This document shows positions 1-8,894 of a stretch of DNA of 64,000 nt, piece by piece. The notes beneath the pieces are model-generated. The model was not told the origin of the DNA and ran no database searches. It saw only the letters and a program-made list of their open reading frames with translations. Positions within the stretch are counted from its first letter, which is position 1. Every line of letters begins with the position of its first letter. The stretch spans positions 1,270,001 to 1,334,000 of the forward strand of contig NZ_CP061768.1 of assembly GCF_013624435.2 (NCBI RefSeq), given 5' to 3'. Source of the stretch: Nocardioides campestrisoli (GTDB lineage: Bacteria; Actinomycetota; Actinomycetes; Propionibacteriales; Nocardioidaceae). Position numbers and translations under genes: made by a program.

Positions 1-70
1 CGGTGGGCGTCGGTGTTGCGGTCGGCGTCGGCGTCGGCGTGGGGGTCGGCGTCGGGGTCGGCGTCGGTAC
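1..70 (-). repeat. Short tandem repeat encoding a Thr-Pro linker
   Basis: Near-perfect 6-base units (GTCGGC on the plus strand) read in frame on the minus strand as alternating Thr-Pro with one Thr-Ala. This is a typical extended linker between domains of secreted actinobacterial enzymes, so it is coding sequence. Another domain, for example a binding module, probably lies beyond the left edge. Confidence 0.85.
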
Positions 71-2422
71 GGTCTGGATCTCGACCGTCACCGGCATCCC
101 GACCGCGGTGCTGTGAGCGGCAGCGTTCACCGCGCGTACGGCGAGCGTGTGCTCACCGGAGGTGAGGTCGTCGAAGCGCCTCGTGAAGGTGTAGGCGTCC
201 GCCGTCGTCCAGGCGCCGTCGTCGAGGCGCACCTCGTAGGTCGTCAGGTCGCCGCCGTCGTCGGTCGGGGTCGCCCAGCCGAGGGTCGCCGTGGTGCCGT
301 CGACAGTGGCGGTCACCTCGGTCGGCTCCGTCGGCGCCACCGGGGCGAACCGGACCCTGAACGACTTCGCCGGACCCGTCCCGGCCTCGTTGGTCAGGGT
401 GAGGCTTGCCGTGGTGCCCGCCACGAAATATTCCCCTGGCAAGGTTGCGCCGTTCGGGGGGAGTGTCGGGAAGTGAGCCTGTCCGCCTCCCGTCGAGGTG
501 AAGGTCAACCGCGCCGTCACGCCGTCCAGGCTCTCGCCCGGCCGCGTGACCGTCCGCAGCTGCACGTGGTCGGGGCCCAGCGTCCTCAGCGAGACGTGCA
601 GCGGCGCGCCCGGCGGGATGAGGGACGTCACCTCGGCCGCCTCGGAGGGCCCCGCCGCGTTGACGGCGCGTACCCGCGCGGTGACCGGGGCGCCGGGGGT
701 GGTCTGCACGACGTGTCGACGTGTCGCGGCGTCGACGGTGACGTCTTCCTGGCCTCCGACCGAGATCACGTAGCCGGTGACGGCTCCGCCGCCGGAGGTG
801 GCGGGCGGAGCCCAGGTCACCGTCGTCTGTCCCGCGGCCGTCGTGACGGCCTTCAGCGCCGTCGGCGGCCCGGGGGCGTGCACGGCGGAGCCGCAGCCTG
901 TCACGTCCACGGTGTAGGCACCGACGGAGTGCGAAGCCGGGTAGGCCTGCGGGGTACCCCCACTGCCGTCGGGGAGCACCACCAGGTAGTGGCGCGAGCC
1001 GTCGAGCTGGCGGCTGATCTCGGCGTCCACCCCGGCGTTGCGCACGGGCGTGCCCCGGACCGTGGCGGGGGCGTCGGTGGCTACCACGCGGCCGTCGGCG
1101 TCGACCAGCCGGATCGCGACGTCGAGGTTGGGGGTGACAGTGGTGGTCGTGACCCGGGCGACCAGGTCGGTGCAGTGGTCGAGGCGGTACCAGTCCTGGT
1201 CGCTCTCGGAGGTGATGGAACCCGTCGCGGTGCCAGCGTCGAGCGTCTGTGCGGTGAGGCCGTCGGTGCCCGGTTCGTCGGCGCGCAGTGGCAGCCCGTA
1301 CGTGGTCGCGCGCGTGCGTTCGACCTCGGACCAGAAGCTGGCGGGCCGCGGGGAGCCGTAGTCCATGATCCGGAAGTGCAGGTCGCTGACGTCGGATCCA
1401 GTTGCCACCGGTCCGTAGGGCGCGTCCCACACGTGACTGAGGCCGATGTTGTGGCCCACCTCGTGCGAGATGGTCCAGGCCAGCAGATCGGCGTCGGCAC
1501 CTCGCATCTTGCCGCTGAAGACGAGGGCAGGGCTTCTCTGGGCCAGGGTGTTGAGTTGGTTGAACGAGCCCACGTACCCCAGTCCGACCGTGCCGCCCTG
1601 AGCGCTCGAGCCGGTGAGGGCGGTGGCGAGCGTCGGGCTGTCACTGAGCAGGGCCCGCGCCCCGTATCGCTCGTCGCCAGGGGAGGTGCGGTAGAGCGCG
1701 TCGTCGCCCGGGTTCCGGGTGGTGACGTTCACGTCGAAGGCCGCGAAGTCCTCGGCGACTCGCGCCCAGACCTCCTGCAGCAGGCGACGCTCCTCGGCGG
1801 AGAACCCGGGTCCGTCCTGGGCGGGGTCCCACCCCTGGTGAAAGCCCGTGGCGGCCGGGTAGGTCGCCGCCCAGGCGGTGTGCGACATGTCGTGCCCGTC
1901 CACGTCGATGAAGATCGTGCGCCTCGCCCAAGGCTTGCTGTGCAGGTGGAACACGTCGTCGGCGACGGTGGTGGGAGCAGCAGACCCGGCGCTCTCGGGC
2001 TGCGGCGTCCGCTCTGCGCCGTGCTGGTGCTCGAGGTGCTGGTGGGGCTCAGAATGCTGGTGGGGCTCATGGTGGGTGAAGTCGTCGGCGTAGAAGAGTC
2101 GGCCCGAGGGGTCGACGTGGAGCGAGTCGTCCTCGGCCAGGCTCTCCGCCAGGTCTGCCGGACGCAGGTCGTGCGCCTCGGCCACCGCCGCGAGGTCGGC
2201 GCCACCCGCACCGCCCAGCGCGTCGACCGCTTCCGGACCCGAGACCGGTCTGTCCAGGCGTACGACGGGCTCGTCCGCCGTCCCCTCGCCCGCGTTCGCC
2301 ACGCCCACCGGGATGCCGACGGCCACGAGTGCGGCGGCCAGGACGAGGGAGGCGGGGAAGCGGCGAGGACGGGTCCGTGGGGCGGCAGGCAGTCGTGTCA
2401 CCGGCCCGAGGATATGGCGCAC
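1..2422 (-). CDS. Secreted metzincin-type zinc metalloprotease with fibronectin III domains (C-terminus off the window)
   Basis: Probable extracellular zinc protease. The start is a GTG at 2422 with GGGAGG six bases upstream; a second in-frame GTG lies 7 codons in. A signal peptide (Arg-rich start, then a hydrophobic stretch rich in Leu, Ala and Val) is followed by a propeptide-like region with a His-rich tract at residues 117-134. The catalytic motif [11 protein letters not shown] is at about residues 320-330 (ligands H320, H324, H330; base E321). A Met-turn-like IMDYG follows, so this is a metzincin. After it come a PPC-like beta domain and about two fibronectin III domains, then a Thr-Pro repeat running to the window edge. 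About 807 residues are visible. The substrate is unknown. The metalloprotease call is firm, the subfamily is not. Confidence 0.85.
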   Translation of the reverse strand, partial: MRHILGPVTRLPAAPRTRPRRFPASLVLAAALVAVGIPVGVANAGEGTADEPVVRLDRPVSGPEAVDALGGAGGADLAAVAEAHDLRPADLAESLAEDDSLHVDPSGRLFYADDFTHHEPHQHSEPHQHLEHQHGAERTPQPESAGSAAPTTVADDVFHLHSKPWARRTIFIDVDGHDMSHTAWAATYPAATGFHQGWDPAQDGPGFSAEERRLLQEVWARVAEDFAAFDVNVTTRNPGDDALYRTSPGDERYGARALLSDSPTLATALTGSSAQGGTVGLGYVGSFNQLNTLAQRSPALVFSGKMRGADADLLAWTISHEVGHNIGLSHVWDAPYGPVATGSDVSDLHFRIMDYGSPRPASFWSEVERTRATTYGLPLRADEPGTDGLTAQTLDAGTATGSITSESDQDWYRLDHCTDLVARVTTTTVTPNLDVAIRLVDADGRVVATDAPATVRGTPVRNAGVDAEISRQLDGSRHYLVVLPDGSGGTPQAYPASHSVGAYTVDVTGCGSAVHAPGPPTALKAVTTAAGQTTVTWAPPATSGGGAVTGYVISVGGQEDVTVDAATRRHVVQTTPGAPVTARVRAVNAAGPSEAAEVTSLIPPGAPLHVSLRTLGPDHVQLRTVTRPGESLDGVTARLTFTSTGGGQAHFPTLPPNGATLPGEYFVAGTTASLTLTNEAGTGPAKSFRVRFAPVAPTEPTEVTATVDGTTATLGWATPTDDGGDLTTYEVRLDDGAWTTADAYTFTRRFDDLTSGEHTLAVRAVNAAAHSTAVGMPVTVEIQTVPTPTPTPTPTPTPTPTATPTPT

Positions 2423-2547
2423 GAGGGGCCTCCCGCAGGCGAACGAACGAAAGCGAAGGAGAACTCTCGTGGCCTGTCACACACCAGGGGGACCCAGCGC
2501 GGCGTGCGTCCCGGCCGCCCGTGCGTGCTCGGCTAGTGTCGCTTCAC

Positions 2548-3237
2548 GTGATTCGCTTCGAGAAGGTCACCAAGGCCTACCCCGGGCACGCCCAACCCGC
2601 GCTCGACCAGGTCTCGGTCGACATCGAGAAGGGCGAGTTCGTCTTCCTCGTCGGCTCCTCGGGCTCCGGGAAGTCGACCTTCCTGCGCCTGGTGCTGCGT
2701 GAGTACCGTCCCTCGTCGGGACGGGTCTACGTGGCCGGCAAGGAGATCAACAGGCTGGCGAGCTGGAAGGTGCCGCGGCTGCGCCGCGACATCGGCACGG
2801 TCTTCCAGGACTTCCGCCTGCTGCCCAACAAGACCGTCAGCGAGAACGTCGCCTTCGCGCTGCAGGTGATCGGCCGATCACGCTCCGACATCAAGGACCT
2901 GGTGCCGGAGACCCTCGAGCTGGTGGGCCTGGACGGCAAGGGCGACCGGATGCCCGACGAGCTCTCGGGCGGTGAGCAGCAGCGGGTGGCGGTGGCCCGG
3001 GCGTTCGTCAACCGGCCGATGATCCTGATCGCCGACGAGCCCACCGGAAACCTCGACCCGACCACCTCGGTGGGCATCATGAAGCTGCTGGACCGGATCA
3101 ACCGCACCGGCACGACCGTGGTGATGGCGACCCACGACGCGGGGATCGTGGACCAGATGCGCAAGCGGGTCATCGAGCTGGAGCACGGGCGCGTCATCCG
3201 CGACCAGTCCCAGGGCGTCTACGGCGCGCAGAACTGA
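2548..3237 (+). CDS. ftsE: Cell division ATP-binding protein FtsE
   Basis: ABC ATPase that pairs with FtsX at the division septum and controls a periplasmic peptidoglycan hydrolase. Of 229 residues, Walker [10 protein letters not shown] is at 36-44, the signature LSGGEQQR at about 139-146 and Walker B ILIADEP at about 159-165. The frame is open further upstream, but the GTG at 2548 gives the family N-terminus ([12 protein letters not shown]) and normal length. ftsX follows 42 bases downstream, then a LytM peptidase, which is the usual FtsEX-hydrolase arrangement. Identification is firm. Confidence 0.96.
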   Translation: MIRFEKVTKAYPGHAQPALDQVSVDIEKGEFVFLVGSSGSGKSTFLRLVLREYRPSSGRVYVAGKEINRLASWKVPRLRRDIGTVFQDFRLLPNKTVSENVAFALQVIGRSRSDIKDLVPETLELVGLDGKGDRMPDELSGGEQQRVAVARAFVNRPMILIADEPTGNLDPTTSVGIMKLLDRINRTGTTVVMATHDAGIVDQMRKRVIELEHGRVIRDQSQGVYGAQN

Positions 3238-3279
3238 CCCCCGCACTTCCCCCGTACCGACGAGAGGCAACCCCACCCC

Positions 3280-4191
3280 ATGCAGCTGCGTTACGTCTTC
3301 TCCGAGCTCGGCCAGGGGCTTCGACGCAACCTGTCGATGCACCTCGCGGTCATCCTCACCCTCTTCGTCTCCCTCACCCTCGTCGGGCTGGGCGTGCTGC
3401 TCAACCAGCAGGCGAACAAGGCCGCCGACCACTGGGGCAGCCAGCTCCAGATCACCGTCTGGCTGTGCAAGGCCGAGGACAGCTCGGCCGCCTGCACCGG
3501 GGAGGTGACCGACGCCCAGCGTGACGCCATCGTCCAGGTCGTCGAGGAGAACCCGGAGGTCGCCGGCTACCACCTGGAGTCCCAGGAGGTCGCGTTCGAG
3601 AAGGTCAAGGAGCTCTTCGGCCAGGAGCGGTTCGAGGGCCCCAACCCCGCGGCGTCCGTGGAGGACATGCCCGAGTCGGTGTGGATCGAGCTGAAGAACG
3701 CCGAGGAGTTCGAAGGCATCGTCTCCGCCGTCCGCGGCCTCGACGGGGTCTCCGGGATCCGGGACATGCGCGAGACGCTGACGCCCATCTACGGCTCGAT
3801 CAACGCGCTCAAGTGGGGCGCGCTCGGCACCGCCGGATTCCTCGTGCTCGCCGCGCTGCTGCTGGTGGGCAACACGATCCGGCTCGCCGCGTTCGCCCGG
3901 CGCAAGGAGATCGGCATCATGCGGCTCGTCGGTGCCTCCACCCTCTACATCACGCTGCCCTTCCTGCTGGAGGCGCTGGTCACCGCCCTGGTCGGTGTCC
4001 TGCTGGCCGCGGGGGCCCTGGGTGCCTTCATGTACTTCGGGATCCACGAGCGAACCGCGGACGACCTGAAGTTCATGCCGTGGATCGGACTGGGGGAGTA
4101 CGGCACCGCCGTGGCGGCGATCGCGCTGCTCGGTCCGTTGCTCACGCTGCTTCCGACACTCGTGCTGACCCGCAAATACCTCAAAGTCTGA
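3280..4191 (+). CDS. ftsX: Cell division permease-like protein FtsX
   Basis: Membrane partner of FtsE. Its large extracellular loop passes the ATPase signal to a peptidoglycan hydrolase. The 303-residue protein has the family layout: one N-terminal membrane helix (about 20-40), a long extracellular domain (about 45-170) with two cysteines (in WLCKAEDSSAACTG), then three membrane helices. A conserved ARRKEIGIMRLVGAS segment lies between helices 2 and 3. The ATG at 3280 follows a GAGAGGCAA ribosome site. It lies in a row with ftsE and the M23 peptidase. Confidence 0.95.
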   Translation: MQLRYVFSELGQGLRRNLSMHLAVILTLFVSLTLVGLGVLLNQQANKAADHWGSQLQITVWLCKAEDSSAACTGEVTDAQRDAIVQVVEENPEVAGYHLESQEVAFEKVKELFGQERFEGPNPAASVEDMPESVWIELKNAEEFEGIVSAVRGLDGVSGIRDMRETLTPIYGSINALKWGALGTAGFLVLAALLLVGNTIRLAAFARRKEIGIMRLVGASTLYITLPFLLEALVTALVGVLLAAGALGAFMYFGIHERTADDLKFMPWIGLGEYGTAVAAIALLGPLLTLLPTLVLTRKYLKV

Positions 4192-4245
4192 CCGCGCTCG
4201 GTTACCGTCAGGTCGTTCACTTCCCCGGACACCGAAGGCAACCTG

Positions 4246-5577
4246 GTGCGTCACTTCCCCCGTACCACTCGCCGACGCATGGCCTCCGCCCTCGCGGCGA
4301 GCGGCATGGCGATCGGTGTGCTCGCCGTCCCCGCAGCCGTCTCGACCTCGGCCTCGACCCCCGTGCTCGCTGCTGCAGATCTGGGGATGCAGTCGAACCC
4401 TGACGACCTGAAGAAGAAGAAGCGCCAGGTCGAGAAGGACATCGAGCGGGCCGAGGAGGACCTGCACTCCTCCAGCTCGCGCATGCAGCGGGCGTCGGCG
4501 GCCCTGGCCACCGCCCGCGAGCAGCTCGGTGCGGCGAAGGTGACGCTGGCCGCGGCGGAGGCGAAGGTCGCCACGGCCGCCGAGCGCGACGCGCAGATGC
4601 AGGCCGAGCTGGACGAGGCGACCCTCGCCCTGGAGCAGGCCCAGGCCGAGCTGGAGAGCAGCCGCGTCGACCGGGCCGCCCAGCGCGACCAGGTGGCCAC
4701 CACGATCACCGACATCTACCAGCAGGGCGACCCCGAGCTCCTGGCGTTCGCCTCCTTGCTCGACGCCAAGACGCCGGCCGACCTGACCCGCCAGACGAAG
4801 ATGCGCGACGCCATCGTCGACCGCGAGTCCCGGACCTACCAGGAGCTCCAGGCCTCCGAGGTGCTGCTCGAGGTCAAGGAGGCCCAGGTCGCGGCGGCGA
4901 AGGAGGTCGTCGCCACGAAGCGCGCCGCGGCGGCTGCGCACCTGGCCGAGATGCAGGAGTACGAGGCGGAGGCAGCCAGCGCCAAGGCCGCCGTCGCCGC
5001 CCGCGTGGGGGAGCGGCGTACGGCGCACGAGGCCGCGGCCGCTGCCAGGCGGGCCGACGAGCAGGCGCTCGCCGAGCTGGAGCGCGAGGAGGCCGCGCTG
5101 GCCGACAAGCTGCGCCGGCTCGCGGAGGCCGCCCTGCGCGCCCAGCGTGCGCGCCAGTCGACGTCGTCGGGGCAGGCGGGTGGCTTCCTCACCTCGCCGG
5201 TCTCCAACGCTCGGCTCTCCTCGCCGTACGGCTGGCGGACCCACCCGATCTACGGGTACTGGGGGCTGCACGACGGCCAGGACTGGGCCGCCGACTGCGG
5301 CCAGCCCCTGGTCGCCGGTGCCGACGGGCGGGTCGTCTCGTCGTACTACTCCTCGGTCTACGGCAACCGTCTGGTGATCGACCACGGCGCCGTGGCGGGC
5401 CGGGGGCTGGCGACCGTCTACAACCACGCCTCGAGCTACCGCGTCGGGGTCGGCGCGACCGTCTCGCGCGGGCAGGTCATCGGGTACGTCGGCAACACCG
5501 GGTGGTCGACCGGGTGTCACCTGCACTTCTCGGTGATGGCCAACGGCCAGACTGTGGATCCTCGCGGCTGGCTCTGA
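4246..5577 (+). CDS. Coiled-coil M23 (LytM) peptidoglycan endopeptidase, likely FtsEX-controlled
   Basis: Secreted septal hydrolase, 443 residues. The GTG start is followed by a signal peptide ending near residue 44, then long Ala/Glu/Arg-rich heptad segments (about 55-160 and 200-300). The C-terminal LytM domain keeps the zinc ligands HDGQD and HLHFS, so it should be active. A coiled-coil hydrolase next to ftsEX matches the EnvC, PcsB and mycobacterial RipC principle, where FtsX contacts the coiled coil to release the catalytic domain (family knowledge; the pairing here is inferred). It lies 54 bases after ftsX and 48 bases before smpB. Confidence 0.9.
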   Translation: MRHFPRTTRRRMASALAASGMAIGVLAVPAAVSTSASTPVLAAADLGMQSNPDDLKKKKRQVEKDIERAEEDLHSSSSRMQRASAALATAREQLGAAKVTLAAAEAKVATAAERDAQMQAELDEATLALEQAQAELESSRVDRAAQRDQVATTITDIYQQGDPELLAFASLLDAKTPADLTRQTKMRDAIVDRESRTYQELQASEVLLEVKEAQVAAAKEVVATKRAAAAAHLAEMQEYEAEAASAKAAVAARVGERRTAHEAAAAARRADEQALAELEREEAALADKLRRLAEAALRAQRARQSTSSGQAGGFLTSPVSNARLSSPYGWRTHPIYGYWGLHDGQDWAADCGQPLVAGADGRVVSSYYSSVYGNRLVIDHGAVAGRGLATVYNHASSYRVGVGATVSRGQVIGYVGNTGWSTGCHLHFSVMANGQTVDPRGWL

Positions 5578-5625
5578 CCGGACCGGCCGCGAATGCGGTT
5601 GCGCCGAGTTGAGAGGATGACCCTC

Positions 5626-6105
5626 ATGGCCAGGGAACAGGGCACCAAGACGGTTGCGCAGAACCGCAAGGCGCGACACGACTACCACATCGAGGACACC
5701 TGGGAGGCCGGGATCGTCCTGGTCGGCACCGAGGTGAAGTCGCTGCGGCAGGGCAGGGCGTCCCTGGTCGACGGGTTCGCCGAGGTCGACGGCGGCGAGG
5801 TCTGGCTGCACCAGGTGCACATCCCGGAGTACTCCCAGGGCACCTGGACCAACCACTCCGCGCGACGCAAGCGCAAGCTGCTGCTGAACCGCGCCGAGAT
5901 CAACAAGATCGAGCGCAAGGTGGCCGACTCCGGCTACACGCTGGTGCCGCTCCAGCTCTACTTCAAGGACGGCCGGGCCAAGGTCGAGATCGCGCTGGCC
6001 AAGGGCAAGAAGTCCTACGACAAGCGGCACTCGCTGGCCGAGCGTCAGGCGAACCGGGAGAAGGAGCAGGCCGTGCAGCGCCGGCTCAAGGGCTTCAAGG
6101 ACTGA
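5626..6105 (+). CDS. smpB: SsrA-binding protein SmpB
   Basis: Binds tmRNA and takes it to stalled ribosomes in trans-translation. The 159-residue protein is full length, with the conserved N-terminus [20 protein letters not shown], the [13 protein letters not shown] stretch and the basic tail [16 protein letters not shown]. The ATG at 5626 was chosen over an in-frame ATG 11 codons upstream because GAGAGGA lies at proper spacing and the family starts here. Its RNA partner ssrA is at 10883, 4.8 kb downstream. Confidence 0.97.
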   Translation: MAREQGTKTVAQNRKARHDYHIEDTWEAGIVLVGTEVKSLRQGRASLVDGFAEVDGGEVWLHQVHIPEYSQGTWTNHSARRKRKLLLNRAEINKIERKVADSGYTLVPLQLYFKDGRAKVEIALAKGKKSYDKRHSLAERQANREKEQAVQRRLKGFKD

Positions 6106-6111
6106 GCCGGC

Positions 6112-7080
6112 GTGACCACCGAGCACGCGAGCGACCCGTCGGGACCGACCCGAATCCGGGTCGCGGGGCAGGCGTCCGGGGACGAGGTCGCCGGTGACGC
6201 CGCCGACGTGCGTGCCTGGACCGAGCGGCTCGGGCTGCCCGGGCTCTTCGACGTGCACACCCACTTCCTGCCCCCGCGGGTGATGGAGAAGGTCCGCGCC
6301 CAGTTCGACTCCGCTGGCCCGCTGATCGGGCGGACGTGGCCGCTGCGCTACCGCGACAGCGACACGGCACTGGCCCGGGTGCTCACCTCGTTCGGGGTAC
6401 GGCACTTCTCCGCGCTGCCCTACGCGCACAAGCCGCAGATGGCGGAGTACCTCAACGACTGGGCCGACGAGTTCGCGGCCCGCACCCCCGGTGCCCTGCG
6501 CTGCGGCACGTTCTTCCCCGAGCCGGGCGCCGCCGACTACGTCCGACGCCGGATCGAGGGTGGTCTCGAGCTGTTCAAGGTGCACGTCCAGGTGGGGGCG
6601 TTCCACGTCACCGACCCGCTGCTGGACGAGGCCTGGGGTGTGGTCGCCGAGGCCGGTACCCCGGTGGTGCTGCATGCCGGGAGCGGTCCGATCCCGACCG
6701 AGCACACCGGGCCGGGGCCGGTGGCCCAGCTGCTCGCCCGCCACCCGCGGCTGCGGCTGGTGATCGCGCACATGGGCGCCCCCGAGTACGCCGAGTTCCT
6801 GAACTTGGCGGAGACCTACGAGCACGTCCGGCTCGACACCACGATGGCGTTCACCGACTTCTTCACCGAGATGGGCGGCCCGTTCCCGAGCGACCTCCTG
6901 CCCAGGGTCGCGGACCTGGGGGAGAAGGTGCTGCTCGGCTCGGACTTCCCCAACATCCCGTACCCCTACGTCCACCAGCTCGAGTCGCTCGAGCGGCTCG
7001 CCGCCTGCCACCCGGGGCTGGGTGAGCCGTGGCTGCGCGCGGTCTGCTGGGAGAACGGCGTACGGCTCTTCGCCCGCTGA
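6112..7080 (+). CDS. Amidohydrolase 2 family metal-dependent hydrolase
   Basis: A TIM-barrel amidohydrolase of the COG2159 type (hydrolase or decarboxylase), 322 residues, cytoplasmic. The first-strand metal motif DVHTHF is near residue 48, and further family elements are VVLHAGSG, VIAHMGAPEYAEFL and the C-terminal GSDFPNIPYPY, whose Asp is the usual metal/catalytic residue. It starts with a GTG only 6 bases after smpB, so it is probably co-transcribed. The substrate cannot be read from the sequence. Confidence 0.85.
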   Translation: MTTEHASDPSGPTRIRVAGQASGDEVAGDAADVRAWTERLGLPGLFDVHTHFLPPRVMEKVRAQFDSAGPLIGRTWPLRYRDSDTALARVLTSFGVRHFSALPYAHKPQMAEYLNDWADEFAARTPGALRCGTFFPEPGAADYVRRRIEGGLELFKVHVQVGAFHVTDPLLDEAWGVVAEAGTPVVLHAGSGPIPTEHTGPGPVAQLLARHPRLRLVIAHMGAPEYAEFLNLAETYEHVRLDTTMAFTDFFTEMGGPFPSDLLPRVADLGEKVLLGSDFPNIPYPYVHQLESLERLAACHPGLGEPWLRAVCWENGVRLFAR

Positions 7081-7116
7081 GGCTCCCCGGGGCCACTGCC
7101 CCGGTAGCGTGGGCCC

Positions 7117-8283
7117 GTGGGTGCAGTCTCCAAGGTCGACGACTTCCAGCGACGTCACAGCGTCGTGGGGTTCCCGCTTGCCGTCGTCTACAAGTACTTC
7201 GACGACCAGGGCCCCTACCTGGCGGCCGGACTGACCTACTACGCGTTCGTCGCGATCTTCCCGCTGATGCTGCTGGGCACCTCGATCCTGGGGTTCGTGC
7301 TCCAGGACAACCCCGAGCTGCAGGAGCAGATCCTGAACTCCGCGCTGGGGCAGTTCCCGATCATCGGGGACGAGCTGGGCCGACCGCAGGGCATCCAGGG
7401 CTCCCTCACCGGTGCAGTGCTCGGCGCGCTGACCGCGCTCTACGGCTGTCAGGGACTCGGTCAGGCGCTGCAGAACCTCCAGCACACCGCGTGGTCGGTC
7501 CCGCGCAACAGCCGGCCCAACCCCATCTACGCGCGGGTCAAGACGCTGTTGCTCCTGGTGACGGCGGGCATGTCGCTGATGACGGTCTCGGTGCTCACGA
7601 CGGTGGGGACCACGACGGACCTCTTCTCGGGGGCCCTGGAGGGCTGGTTCCGGACGCTGGTGCTGCCGATGATCGGTGTGCTCGTCGTCGGTGCCTTCCT
7701 CTCGCTGCTCTTCCGGTTCGCGGCCACGGGCCAGCACTCCTTCTGGCGCGCGGCGCCGGGGGGCTTCACGCTGGCGCTGATGTGGCAGGGCCTGCAGATC
7801 CTCGGCGCCAGCTACGTGGAGCACGTGCTCGTCGACACCAGCTCGATGGCCAAGACGTTCGGCCTGGTGCTCGGCCTGATCGGGTTCCTGTGGATCGGCG
7901 CCACCATGGCGGTCTTCGCCACCGAGATCAACGTGGTGCTCGGGCGTCGGCTGTGGCCACGCGCCCTGCTGACCCCGTTCACCGATCGGGTCCACCTCAC
8001 CCAGGCGGACCGGCGGGCCTACGCGAGCTATGTGCGGATGCAGCGGCTCAAGGGCTACGAGCAGGTCGAGGTGGTCTGGAAGGACGGGCCGGACTGGGAA
8101 GCGGACCTCTCCGGGACGGTGCTCTCCGAGGTGGGTGACCCCGGGACTGGGGCGGTGGACGGAGACCTGCCCGGCCAGGACGCTCTGCCAGCAGACGACC
8201 GCCCGTCCCAGGACCCTGCGCACCTCGGGCTGGCGGCGCGCGCCACCTCGGAAGGCGGCTCGCAGCCGAGTCGCGATCGCTGA
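7117..8283 (+). CDS. YihY/BrkB-family inner membrane protein
   Basis: A polytopic membrane protein of 388 residues, from the family once mislabelled ribonuclease BN. The recognisable start (GLTYYAFVAIFPLMLLGTSI) is followed by about six membrane helices and conserved FRFAATGQ and FGLVLGLIGFLWIGA segments. A hydrophilic, Asp/Gly/Pro-rich tail of about 85 residues at the C-terminus is likely disordered. It starts with GTG 36 bases after the amidohydrolase. Molecular function is unknown for the family. Confidence 0.88.
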   Translation: MGAVSKVDDFQRRHSVVGFPLAVVYKYFDDQGPYLAAGLTYYAFVAIFPLMLLGTSILGFVLQDNPELQEQILNSALGQFPIIGDELGRPQGIQGSLTGAVLGALTALYGCQGLGQALQNLQHTAWSVPRNSRPNPIYARVKTLLLLVTAGMSLMTVSVLTTVGTTTDLFSGALEGWFRTLVLPMIGVLVVGAFLSLLFRFAATGQHSFWRAAPGGFTLALMWQGLQILGASYVEHVLVDTSSMAKTFGLVLGLIGFLWIGATMAVFATEINVVLGRRLWPRALLTPFTDRVHLTQADRRAYASYVRMQRLKGYEQVEVVWKDGPDWEADLSGTVLSEVGDPGTGAVDGDLPGQDALPADDRPSQDPAHLGLAARATSEGGSQPSRDR

Positions 8284-8316
8284 CCGGAGCGAAGCCGATT
8301 GGCTAGGGTGGCGGCC

Positions 8317-8865
8317 GTGCCCCTGGAGTGGTTGCCCCTCGTGTTCATCCTCAGCTGGCTGGCGATCCTGCTGCTGGTCGTGGGGATCCTGCTGATCGCG
8401 TTCAAGCGTCGGCCCCAGCGACGGGGCTGGGGCCCGCAGCAACAGCAGCAGCACGTCTCCGCCGAGCCGGCCGGGCCCGGGAGCTTGCCTTTCGCGGGGG
8501 AGTGGAACGCCGCGGTGGTGCCAGCAGGCAGCGGACTTCTCTCCGTCCGCCGCGACTACGGGATCGTCCGTCTGGAGTCGGGGCTGCTCTCGTTCACCCC
8601 CGACGGGGCTGCAGCCCCGGTCTGGACCGTGCCGTGCGACCAGCTGGTGGCCGACCGTCAGTCGTACTTCTCGCTCGACGGCGGCGACGTCCAGCTGTCC
8701 GGGCCGATGGGCGTGGTCCGGTGTGCGGTCAGCACCGAGCACATCAACCGGTTCAGCACGAACACGGCGAAGGACCTCCGCGAGCGCCGGTACGCCGCCC
8801 AGTTCGTCGGCCTGCTGCACGCCCACGGGGCACGTCCCTCCGCGGTGGCAGACCCCTATCGCTGA
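8317..8865 (+). CDS. Membrane-anchored protein of unknown function
   Basis: Not recognised as a named family. The 182-residue protein has one N-terminal membrane helix (about residues 7-27), a basic RRPQRR stop-transfer segment, a Gln-rich patch and a soluble beta-rich domain of about 130 residues. The GTG at 8317 puts the helix right at the N-terminus; an in-frame TTG at 8299 is a weaker alternative. It lies 33 bases after the YihY gene on the same strand and converges with the HNH gene. Confidence 0.75.
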   Translation: MPLEWLPLVFILSWLAILLLVVGILLIAFKRRPQRRGWGPQQQQQHVSAEPAGPGSLPFAGEWNAAVVPAGSGLLSVRRDYGIVRLESGLLSFTPDGAAAPVWTVPCDQLVADRQSYFSLDGGDVQLSGPMGVVRCAVSTEHINRFSTNTAKDLRERRYAAQFVGLLHAHGARPSAVADPYR

Positions 8866-8894
8866 GCTGCGCGGCGCGCACGCTCCCCGTCGAC

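Noticed and set aside
1..70. Non-coding tandem repeat or CRISPR-like array at the left edge
   Set aside because: It reads in frame as a Thr-Pro linker of the metalloprotease.
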